Source: Puccinellia tenuiflora (taxonomy: Eukaryota; Streptophyta; Magnoliopsida; Poales; Poaceae). From it: DNA of 64,000 nt. Made by a program: the position numbers and the translations under genes. Below, one piece after another: positions 1 through 9,458 of this stretch. The stretch lies in the NCBI GenBank assembly GCA_012064385.1, contig QRDG01000415.1, positions 3,027,931 to 3,091,930 on the forward strand. The letters are read 5' to 3'. Position 1 is the first letter of the stretch. Each line of letters begins with the position of its first letter. The notes under the pieces are model-generated. The model was not told where the DNA came from, did no database searches, and saw only the letters and a list, made by a program, of their open reading frames with translations.

Positions 1-1
1 G

Positions 2-330
2 AAATGTGCTTGGGGAGTGGTTACTGTGACCATAGTGGAAACATTCTCCTTTCAGCTTGGGATGTTATTAATCATTGCCAATCAACGCTTTGCATTCCTG
101 GAAGGTTTGAAACTAGCACTTGCAAACTATACTTCAAGTGTTATCACTGAAACGGATTCTGCATCCATCTTGGAGTGGTTTTGAGAAGATAGTTGTGACC
201 GCTCTGAAGTATGTTTGATTGCGAAGGAGTTCAACTTACTGAAGCCTCCAGATAGGTGGAATACAGTTTCGTTCAGATTCTGAATCCTGGAAACAACACT
301 CCCGTCTTGCTCAGAGAAAAATACTCATTA
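2..330 (+). pseudogene. decayed RNase H-like (RVT_3) fragment
   Basis: Reading from base 2, the frame gives a WGVV start, then LEGLKLALANY, then VITETDSASILEW. This matches the beta-strand / catalytic-acid pattern of the plant RNase H-like family RVT_3 (PF13456), in which an ETDS block carries a conserved acid. A TGA stop interrupts at about 182-184, and the same frame then continues with EDSCDRSEVCLIAKEFNLL, which fits the family helix after the catalytic site. The sequence later loses frame. The left end is cut by the window. It is probably a remnant of a LINE or of a domesticated RNase H-like gene; I cannot say which. The fragment call is fairly safe, its origin is not. Confidence 0.5.
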
Positions 331-1144
331 ACCGATGATGACAGTACTCCTCATGTAGCATGTGGGACAGCACATCATCTCGTTGCAGTAAGGTGAAGTG
401 ATCTTATTCCTAGCACTGACAAATCTTCAACAAATTAGCAGAGGCAAAAAATATTCAGAATACAGAAAACATCAGCTTCCAATTTGACATTCAGACACAT
501 GTAGCTCCGGGAAAATCATATCCGATACAATTCCTCTTGGAGATTATACTGCCATATATGAGATAATAATATATCAAAAGCAGAAGCGAACACACTGAAA
601 AGGGAACTCTATTTGCGAACACATATCTGTGGAAACCATACACCCATTTGCCAACAATCAGTCACAAACAACATTCTTTATCGATGTTTCACACATTGTT
701 ACAAATCAGCAGGAGTATATATAAATCAAATCGAAAGCACATGGCGGAACACTTCGAACAGAGCTCCGTTTGTAGACAGCATTCAGATATCAAATACTAT
801 CGTTTTCAGGCAGCTCCGTGTGGCGACCTAGATGCTGTGTTCAGAGCAAAATGACAAGGCAACTTGCCGCCTATCCGGTAAATATCTTCCACTACAGGAA
901 GACAGTCATATGCCGAGTATCAAAAATTCAGCAACTGCTATGAGATTTCAAAACCGTGTAATGCAGATCACCTGTTCTACAAGCATTCTCACCAACTACT
1001 CTGGTATTTCTGATGTACACTAGTAGTGGCTCCAGGGCTAAGCTACACTTGAGTTGAGTAGAACGAAATGAGAGGCAACCGATCGCCAGATACCGATCCA
1101 GGTAGCAGTTAAAGAATCCAGAAAGAATCCCAAATGGTGACACT
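331..1144. other. no gene seen; 3' flank of the DUF569 gene
   Basis: AT-rich single-copy-looking sequence. Short open frames of 60-72 codons occur on both strands but overlap each other and show no recognisable motif. The part nearest 1144 would be the 3' UTR of the minus-strand DUF569 gene. Confidence 0.4.
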
Positions 1145-2201
1145 TCACTTCTGCAGGATGATGTTCACTCCAGACTCCAGAGCATCCACATTTGGGTACA
1201 GCAGCGCGTTGTCAGCTGAAACCCCATCAACAATTGCTCAATGAGGCAACAATGTCAGTGCAGTGACGATGAACGTAAGAACACAGGTGAGTGCTGTCCT
1301 CACCTGGTGTGCCGTGCGTGATGATGACGATGTCGACGCGTTCGTTGCTGATGGGGAGGTCGATGAGGATCGGCGAGAGCTCGGCGTGCGCCCCCGCGCG
1401 GACGCAGAGCGTGGTGTGCAGCGCCGACCTGTTCTGGCCCAGCAGGTTCGCCAGCGTCAGCCGCAGCTGCATGAGGCTGTTGGTGTTGATCCGCACCGTC
1501 CGCCACCCCTGCTCGTCCACCTCCCCCTCGGCGCCCGCGCGCACGTACCGGATCTGCCGCGACACCTCCTGCTCCGTCGGCGGGCCGCGCCGCCGTCGCA
1601 TCAGCTGCCGCGGAATCACCAATCCGTCGATCAGAAACAACAACACATCGAGATCATCAAGATTCGGGAATGGCGGATGCTATATACATACCTGGGGCGG
1701 GGGATCGATGAGGGTGGGGCGCTCGAGCCTGAGTGGCACGGCCTCGATGGTCCACTGCAGCATGGTGCTGCCGTCGTCGCCGGCTACGGTGACGGCGACG
1801 CGCCACCGGAGATACTTGCCATTGGCGCGGAGGTACCGCCCCCCGGCGCTGCGCATGACGAAGGAGGCGCGCCGCCGGATGGCCTGCCAGAGCATTCCCC
1901 GCGGCGTGTTGGGGTGCGGCCGGCCGTGCTGCACGGCGGTGACGCCGTGGGTAGGGCCCGTGGCGGCCTGGACGTCGGTGGCGAAGAGGTAGCGGCCGTA
2001 GGCGCCGCGGAGGAGGACGAAGGGCCCGCCCTCGGCGCCCTCCACCGCGCCCTCCAGGTGCTGCACGGCCCACACCGTGTTGTGCGCGCCCCGCTGGCTG
2101 GAGAGGCACACGCCCCGCCCGTCGTCGTCGGCGGCCAGGTACTTGGTCCGCCGCACCCCGCAACGGAGACGCACGAAGTGCACGTCGTCGAACACCTCCA
2201 T
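1145..2201 (-). CDS. DUF569 (beta-trefoil-like) protein, three exons
   Basis: Exons on the minus strand are 2201-1692, 1604-1304 and 1215-1145, giving 293 residues. Exon 1 opens MEVFDDVHFVRLRC, the usual start of plant DUF569 (PF04601), followed by KYLAADDDGRGVCL, NTVWAVQHL and GRYLRANGKYL, the repeated strand motifs of this actin-crosslinking-like fold. Intron 1 (87 bp) is phase 0 with donor CAG/GTATGT and acceptor GGCAG. Exon 2 carries RQIRYVRAG, NSLMQLRLTLANLLGQ and NERVDIVIITHGTPG. Intron 2 (88 bp) is phase 1 with donor CCAG/GTGAGG and acceptor TTTCAG. Exon 3 ends in VNIILQK and a TGA stop. Unspliced reading past either donor gives unrelated residues, which supports the introns. Coding GC is very high in exon 1. 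The molecular role of DUF569 proteins is not established; some are linked to actin or stress by annotation only. Confidence 0.85.
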
Positions 2202-3565
2202 CGATCGGCCGGATCGGTCGTTCGAGGAGATCGAGCGACGGATGCGGGGAGACTAGGTCGGGCTGGGTTTTTTCTTGGTTTCTCGAGGAGGAAGAAGCGA
2301 TCGAGAGTTAGTTATGGTCGTTACGGCCGGGCAGCGTGCGCGCCACAGCGGGAGTCTGTGTTTGAAGCGCGCGTACATCGAGCTTGTCAGGTTTCTTTTA
2401 ATTTCCGCGGAAAATTAAAGATATTAATTTATGGATAGGGAGGTTCAAAAGGGGGAAAAAACGTATTGGGAGTGATGTGATGACATGGCAAAGAGAGGTG
2501 ACGAAACGTAAATTATTTCACCACCATGTCAAAGTGACAAGTGTCTAGTCATCTGCCACAAATGATCGTCGGACCAGGTACAAGATCCAATGGCTGGTAC
2601 CCGAAATGAACAACAAACAATAGTGGTGCATATATCACAGATCTCTGAATATATTGCAAGGAACGTCGATTACATACCTTACCAATTTATTTTTGTGCAT
2701 ACTCTTGATGCTTGCTTACTTGATTTACGAAATGGCTCGTTGATCCAAATGAATATGGTCTCTCTCCGCCCCCGCCCCAAAACTTACCCACGGCATCTCA
2801 CAGTCAATCCTATCTGCTTACAATCATAATTCTACTCCGCTTCACCTCGATGAGAAAACATTGGATGTCTTGCTACGTTCAATGATAATGGGCAATCAAC
2901 GCAGTTTTCAAACATAAGTTCATGTTCTTGGTTTATCTGATCGAAGGTCACAATAGCTTCAAGGTTCGTTTTGGTACAATTGTATCTACATCCCCTACAT
3001 TGCACCTCTTGACATTCGTATAGGAACCAAAGTATACTCATGTTGTATGGATGGGCATGTGGATTGCGGAACGGTTTTTCTACCATGATATAGATCGAAT
3101 CTTCTTCCATGCTCAAGCTTCCTTCTTCTCTTGATTTTGTTCCGGATTTACTTTGTTTGTATAGCATTTTTTTTGTTCCTATCCGATTTCGAATTATCAC
3201 GACCGGATTTTGGTAAAGACAAAAAAGGATGGTCAATGTTTTCTGATTTGTTTTTGTTCCCTTTCTCAGTGAGCTATTTCCACATATTTTTATGAACTCG
3301 TGCTTGTTCATGGTTCTTGCTTTGATACAGTTTTTTTATCAGATTCGAGATCCAAGTTCTGGTTTACATGCACGTTTCCGCATCAGATGTTTGTTTCTAG
3401 CGAAGCATTAGGATAGTTGTTCCAAAGAGATGTCATGTTTTACGAATTTGAGTATAAAAAGTGACCCAAATTTAATTTGGTTACATCTTCCGTGAACTAG
3501 TTCCTAGCTGTAATTGAACGACCCACCAAAATGCAAATCAACTTGAGATGTAAGGTGTGTGCGGC

Positions 3566-3570
<5 letters not shown>
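2202..3570. other. upstream region of the DUF569 gene; no supported gene
   Basis: The first about 220 bases are GC-rich and should be the 5' UTR and core promoter of the minus-strand gene; a CATAAATT element on the minus strand near 2427-2435 is a weak TATA candidate. Further out the DNA is AT-rich. A 159-codon minus-strand frame at 2832-3311 has no recognisable motif and low-complexity composition; I do not regard it as a gene. Confidence 0.4.

Positions 3571-3606
<36 letters not shown>
3571..3606. repeat. (TA)18 microsatellite, left border
   Basis: A perfect TA run that abuts the left inverted-repeat end of the first (TA)-embedded element. It is the first of three tracts (18, 33 and 38 units). 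Confidence 0.95.
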
Positions 3607-3614
<8 letters not shown>

Positions 3615-6612
3615 CTATTCTGCACAACCCCTTAAGTGTTTGTAGAATAGCTATTCAGCACAACTATCTCATCTTAATCACCTTCTTATCCCGTGTTGGA
3701 AAAACCGTACCGAATTTCGAAAAAATTTCTTTACGAAAAAGTTGTCCCTAATGAATATCTTTCCAACGCCATATCATTTGTTACGTTTCGATAAGCGGTT
3801 TGAAAGTAATTGCTAAAAAACTGTCCGCTGGACTTAAAACAGAATGGTTTATTTTTAAAACTGCTCTTAAACCGTAATGAATTTCGAAAATTAGCTAGAG
3901 ATAGAGAAGTTGCGCATTTTCCATAGCTTTCCAACGGTGTATCACTTGCATCAATCCGACATACGGTTTGAAAATGGCGTCCAAAATACCGTACGGAAAC
4001 GGACAAATCCGCGAAAATAGTATTTAGTATTTTTTAAATTGTTTTAAAACCGTGCGTAATTTCGAAACATGACAGAAGAGTAAAAGTTGCGCATTTTCTG
4101 TACTTATCCAACGGCATATTATTTGTATCAATCCGACGAGCGGTTTAAAAATGGCGCCTCAAATACTGTACGAACACGGATAAAATCATGAAATCCGTGT
4201 TTAGTATATTCGAAATTGTTCTAAAACCGTACAGAATTTGAAAACCATCCAGAAGAGTAAAAGTTGCGCATTTACAATACGAATCCAACGGCATATCGCG
4301 CGCACCATTTGGATTAACGGTTTGAAAATTATGACCGAAAAACCGTCCACCAACGGTTTGAAGTTCACGTCTGGGAGTTCAAATCATTTGTGTCGGAGGT
4401 TCACTTTTTTAAATGACAAAAGGTCTAAATTATTCACGAGTAAAAAAATCTGGAAGTTTTACTCTCAGGAAATTTTGAAGTTCAGTATATATAATGACGA
4501 AGTTCACTAACACAGAAATAGAGGTTCACCACTTTGTAGGTTGGAAGTTCACTAAACTCTGTTTTTCGGGGCGGAAATTTTACGCATATAATCGTTTATA
4601 CGAGCTCCGGTTGGTTAAAATCGACCGCTCCCGCATATAATTGCTATGATATGAGTCTAATTTAACTCTCCCATACCGCCACATCACCCGATGACCACAA
4701 AATTTGTTAATTTTGAATCGTTTCACATGTCATCTCATTTTTCCGTTTTTCGTATTTTCAAAATTAATCAAAAACTGTAAGGAATTGGGAAAACCTTTCT
4801 TCACACAAAAATTGCGTCTAGTTAATATCTTTCCAACGCCATATCATTTGTTACGTTTTGATAAGCGGTTTTAAAGTAATTGCTAAAAAAACTGTCTGCT
4901 GGACTTAAAACAGAATGGTTTATTTTTAAAACTGCTCTTAAACCGTAATGAATTTCGAAAATTAGCTAGAGATAGAGAAGTTGCGCATTTTCCATAGCTT
5001 TTCAACGGTGTATCACTTGCATCAATCCGACATACGGTTTGAAAATGGCGTCCAAAATACAGTACGGAAACGGACAAATCCGCGAAAACAGTATTTAGTA
5101 TTTTTTAAATTGTTTTAAAAACCGTGCGTAATTTCGAAACCTGACAGAAGAGTAAAAGTTGCGCATTTTCTGTACTTATCCAACGGCATATTATTTGTAT
5201 CAATCCAACGAGCGGTTTAAAAATGGCGTCTCAAATACTATACGAACACGGATAAAATCATGAAATCCGTGTTTAGTATATTCGAAATTGTTCTAAAACC
5301 GTACAGAATTTGAAAACCATCCAGAAGAGTAAAAGTTGCGCATTTACAATACAAATCCAACGACATATCGCGCGCACCATTTGGATTAACGGTTTGAAAA
5401 TTATGACCGAAAAACCGTCCGCCAACGGTTTGAAGTTCACGTCTGGGAGTTCAAATCATTTGTGTCGGAGGTTCACTTTTTTAAATGACAAAAAGTCTAA
5501 ATTATTCATGATTAAAAAAATCTGGAAGTATTAATCTCAGAAAATTTTGAAGTTCAGTATATATAATGACGAAGTTCAGTAACACAGAAATAGAGGTTCA
5601 CCACTTTATAGGTTGGAAGTTCACTAAACTCTGTTTTTCGGGGCGGAAATTTTACGCATATAATCGTTCATACGAGCTCCGGTTGGTTAAAATCGACCGC
5701 TCCCGCATATAATTGCTATGATATGAGTCTAATTTAACTCTCCCATACCGCCACATCACCCGATGACCATAAAATTTGTTAATTTTGAATCGTTTCACAT
5801 GTCATCTCGTTTTTCCGTTTTTCGTATTTTCAAAATTAATCAAAAACTGTAAGGAATTGGGAAAACCTTTTTCACACAAAAATTGCGCCTAGTTAATATC
5901 TTTCCAACGCCATATCATTTGTTACGTTTCGATAATCGGTTTGAAAGTAATTGCTAAAAAACTGTCCGCTGGACTTAAAACAGAATGGTTTATTTTTAAA
6001 ACTGCTCTTAAACCGTAACGAATTTCGAAAATTAGCTAGAAATAGAGAAGTTGCGCATTTTCCATAGCTTTCCAACGGTGTATCGCTTGCGTCAATCCGA
6101 CATACGGTTTGAAAATGGCGTCCAAAATACAGTACGGAAACGGACAAATCCGCGAAAAGATTGTATAGTATATTTAATTTTTTTTTAAAACCGTACATAA
6201 TTTCGGAAACTGACAGAAGAGTAAAAGTTGCGCAATTTCCATACCTATCCAACGGCATATTTTTTGCATCAATCCGACGAGCGGTTTGAAAATGGCGCCC
6301 CAAATACTGTACAAAAACGGACAAAATCGTGAAATCCGTGTTTAGTATATTCCAAATTATTCTAAAACCGTACAGAATTTGAAAACCATCCAGAAGAGTA
6401 AAAGTTGCGCATTTACAATACGAATCCAACGACATATCGCATGCGTCATTCCGATAAACGGTTTGAAAATGACGGTCGAAATACTGTCCGCAAAAACATA
6501 GATCTAGGTATTCCGCCGAGAGGTTCACGATTTACTGATTAGGAAGTTCAGAAAGTTATTTAGAATAGTTATTCTGTACGGGAGTGCAGAATAACTATTT
6601 AGAATAGTCCTG

Positions 6613-6613
<1 letters not shown>
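3607..6613. mobile_element. (TA)n-embedded TIR element 1
   Basis: The 3.0-kb segment is bounded on both sides by TA tracts. Its left end starts GGGTAGGACTATTCT and its right end, read on the other strand, starts GCAGGACTATTCT, so AGGACTATTCT is a terminal inverted repeat. It shares the 18-base block TAATCACCTTCTTATCCC (3677-3694) with element 2 (6740-6757). Most of its length is a nested tandem repeat. No transposase was seen, so it would be non-autonomous. Insertion in (TA)n resembles rice Micron-type elements, but that assignment is an inference. The alternative is one composite element running from 3607 to 9229. Confidence 0.65.
3735..6520. repeat. three tandem copies of a 1.07-kb unit built of 178-bp subrepeats
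   Basis: The phrase ATATCTTTCCAACGCC recurs at 3755, 4825 and 5896, a spacing of 1070-1071 bases. Within each unit AAGTTGCGCATTT recurs three times (about 3907, 4085, 4263; 4978, 5156, 5334; 6048, 6225, 6402), a spacing of about 178. Subrepeats contain AAAACCGTA, TTTCGAAA and CGGTTTGAAAATGGCG. Unit 3 is partial and diverges near 6480. The 64-211-codon frames here only reflect the repeat. Confidence 0.85.

Positions 6614-6679
<66 letters not shown>
6614..6679. repeat. (TA)33 microsatellite, shared middle tract
   Basis: A perfect TA run with exact inverted arms: AGAATAGTCCTGC on its left and GCAGGACTATTCT on its right. It is both the right border of element 1 and the left border of element 2. 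Confidence 0.95.
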
Positions 6680-6680
<1 letters not shown>

Positions 6681-6754
6681 CAGGACTATTCTCGAACCCC
6701 CCTTAAGAGGTTCTAGAATAGCTATTCTAGAACCCCTCCTAATCACCTTCTTAT

Positions 6755-7560
6755 CCCGAACAAATCCAACCGACCCCACCACCTCTACCGCACCCACCCC
6801 ACAACTCCAGATCGAACCCGTCCACCGACCCGGCCTCCCCATCCCCGCCTCCTTCCCGGCCGTCGGCGTGGCGACCTCCCTCCCGCTTCCCCGTCGCCGG
6901 CCGTCGTCGCGCGTCCCCGAGACCCCGCGCTCTCCATCCCCGTCGCCGCGCGACCCTCGTGCTTCCTCGGCCCGACCTGCTCCGTCGCCGCTCGCCCCAC
7001 GCCGGCTACCCTACAGCTCCGCCGCCGCTCGCCCCACGCCGGCTTCCCTCCAGCTCCGCCGCCGCACGTGTGCCCTGTCCTCACCTGCTCCGCCTCCACT
7101 CGTCCCATCCCCTCGCCGGTCCTGCGTTGGACCGCCGCCACCGTGGGCGACCTCCTTGGCCACGGAGCCCCAGATCCCCACCGACAGCGCGCCCCCCCGA
7201 GCTCATCACCTCGCGCCTCCGTGGCCTCCGCTCCACCTGACGCCCCGCCGTGGCCTTCCCTCCGTCGGAGCTCGCCGCCAGGGCCTCCCCTCCACCGGAG
7301 CTCGCCGCCAGGGCCTCCCCTCTGTCAAAGCTCGCTCCCACGGCCTCCCACTCAACCAGACGGGCCGCTGCAGCCTCCCCTTCCTCGGAGTGCCGGTGGC
7401 GCATCCCAGCGAGTAGCCCCCGGACCCCCAGTGCGCGGCCCGTACTCCCTGCATCGGTCGGCCACTCCAGCACCCCGTCCTCTCTTGCATCTTGCTGACG
7501 CACTGAGGCCATGCTGCCGTCGTGCCAGCCTCTGCATCTCTCCGCATTGAGAGTCCACGA
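6755..7560. other. GC-rich captured-looking segment inside element 2
   Basis: Composition changes abruptly to proline/arginine/serine-coding GC-rich DNA, unlike the AT-rich element around it. Frames are open in several registers, for example 6868-7416 plus (182 codons) and 7081-7575 minus, which is expected of GC-rich DNA. A 30-bp tandem repeat with the core GAGCTCGCCGCCAGGGCCTC lies at about 7255-7350. It resembles the 5' end of a grass gene, but no domain is recognisable. Gene capture is an inference. Confidence 0.4.
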
Positions 7561-7674
7561 TGTGCTCCGAAGCAAAGTAGGTGTTGCAGCAACAGTTCAG
7601 CAAAAACAGGCCTCACGACAGTCCAATATAGGCATGATGTGCTCTTGGTTTCTGAATCTACAAGTGTGATTGGA

Positions 7675-8670
7675 AAACGAAGTTCACTTTGGTTACATGA
7701 GAAAGTTCACTTCTATTGTTTCGAGAGTTCACGGCGGTGCTTGGCCTTTTTCACTGTGAAAAGTTCACGAAGTTTATTTGTCGTAATCTTTTTAGTTCAC
7801 TTATTTAGTCGTGGAAGTTCAAACTGTCACGTGCATGCCGTCGAAGTTCGCTCTTCAAAATTTAGAAGTTCACCTACCAAATCTGTCGAAGTCCAGCGAA
7901 CAATAGTAAGGAAAAAACAGAAGTTCATTTTTGTCAAAAATTCACTTTATTTATTTCGATCGGTTTGGTTTCCTCTTCCATGAAGTTCAGTTCATCCCTA
8001 ACATATAAAGGACATATAAGGATGTGAAAGTTCGGCCGGTAACACCGAAGTTCATTTCTCGTAATCTTTGTAGTTCACTTATTTAGTCGTGGAAGTTCAA
8101 ACTGTCACGTGCATGCCGTCGAAGTTCGCTCTTCAAAATTTAGAAGTTCACCTACCAAAATTTAGAAGTCCACCTACCAAATATTGTCACAAAGTTTGCT
8201 TTTCTTTATTTGAAAGTTCACTTGTGGAATTAAAAACTATATGAAGTTCACTTACATAATCACAAGAAGTTCGGGAAAAAAGATGGTCCGCTAAAAATAA
8301 CCGCTAAAAAACATGATGTTCGTTCGCAAAAAAAAAATGAAGTTCACTTGCGTGTCGTGTGAAGGATATGAAGTGCACTATGGAAAACATTACGAAAAAT
8401 CAAATAACTGTGTCATAATACGCTTGTCTGATGCTCCATTAGGAAGTTCACTTACGTCTCACATAAAAGTTCACTTTCGTGACAGAGGGAAGTTCAAAAA
8501 TGGTCCGAGTACGAAAATCAAACAGGTAAAAAAATCAAAACACGTCGAAAACATGACGTACCACATTCATCCGGTGCTCCGTGAAGAAGTTCACATACGT
8601 GTCGGGAAGAAGTTCACATATTTGTCGGGATGAAGTTCACACATGCGAAGTTGGAAGTTCAGAAAAAACG
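7675..8670. repeat. AGTTCAC motif field with a 271-bp direct duplication
   Basis: GAAGTTCAC or AGTTCAC recurs every 20-60 bases across about 1 kb, mostly in one orientation. A block of about 100 bases at 7783-7882 is repeated almost exactly at 8054-8155. Element 1 holds shorter versions of the same motif at 4360-4560 and 5430-5630. Frames here are artefacts of the motif. Confidence 0.7.
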
Positions 8671-8689
8671 AGAATTCTAAACCAACAGA

Positions 8690-9150
8690 ATTTTGTATAT
8701 TTAAAACTGCTTTTAAACCGTAAGTAATTTCGAAAAACTGCGTGAGATAACAAAGTTGCGGATTTTTCATAGCTTTCCAACGCCATATCACTTGCATCAA
8801 TCCGATAAACGGTTTGAAAATAGCGACCAAAATACGGTACAGACGCGAAAATAGTGATAATGTATTTTCAAAACTGCTCTTAAACCGTAAGGAATTTCGA
8901 AAAAATGCGTGAGATAACAAAGTTGCGGATTTTTCATAGCTTTCCAACGGCGTATCATATGCATCAATCCGATAAACGGTTTGAAAATAGCGACCAAAAT
9001 ACGGTACGGACGCGAAAATAGTGATAGTATATTTGAAATTCTTTAAAAACCGTAACTAATTTCGAAAACCTGTGAAAATGAAAAAGTTTCGTAATTTCCA
9101 TAGCTATCCAACGGTATATCACATGTCTCATTCCGATAAGCGGTTGAATG
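8690..9150. repeat. three about 167-bp subrepeats
   Basis: CAAAGTTGCGGATTTTTCAT starts at 8751 and again at 8918; a diverged third copy starts near 9081. They carry AAAACCGTA, TTTCGAAAA and GATAAACGGTTTGAAAATAG, the same vocabulary as the 178-bp subrepeats of element 1. Confidence 0.75.
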
Positions 9151-9227
9151 AAGTCCATCTACTCTGCCACGGAAGTTCACAATTGGTTCTAGAATAGCTA
9201 TTCTAGAACTAGTTCGAGAATAGCTGA

Positions 9228-9229
<2 letters not shown>

Positions 9230-9305
<76 letters not shown>
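9230..9305. repeat. (TA)38 microsatellite, right border
   Basis: A perfect TA run ending element 2. The flanking DNA on its right (9306-9453) shows nothing recognisable. Confidence 0.95.
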
Positions 9306-9308
<3 letters not shown>

Positions 9309-9458
9309 TCTAGACCTTTGAATATAAATTGATAGTACCAATCTTGAAGAAAACCGAACATAATGGAAGGTGTGTGATAAGACAAGACCCGAACTTACGG
9401 GTGGACTAGATTTTTCGATGGAAAATGCTAGGGTTCTCATTTATGCTGACTTGTATAT

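Larger units (their letters stand above)
6680..9229. mobile_element. (TA)n-embedded TIR element 2
   Basis: A 2.55-kb segment between TA tracts. The left end is GCAGGACTATTCTCGAAC; the right end on the other strand is GGTCAGCTATTCTCGAAC. Just inside each end lies the same perfect 24-bp palindrome (6710-6733 and 9186-9209), centred on AGAATAGCTATTCT. Inside are a GC-rich segment, an AGTTCAC field and about 167-bp subrepeats related to those in element 1. No transposase is visible. Related ends and subrepeats make it a sister of element 1. Confidence 0.65.

Noticed and set aside
1263..2438. 391-codon plus-strand frame opposite the DUF569 gene
   Set aside because: It is the antisense shadow of GC-rich DUF569 exons; the minus strand carries family motifs and correct splice sites.
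2832..3311. 159-codon minus-strand frame
   Set aside because: No motif, AT-rich composition, no promoter or neighbour support; chance length is possible.
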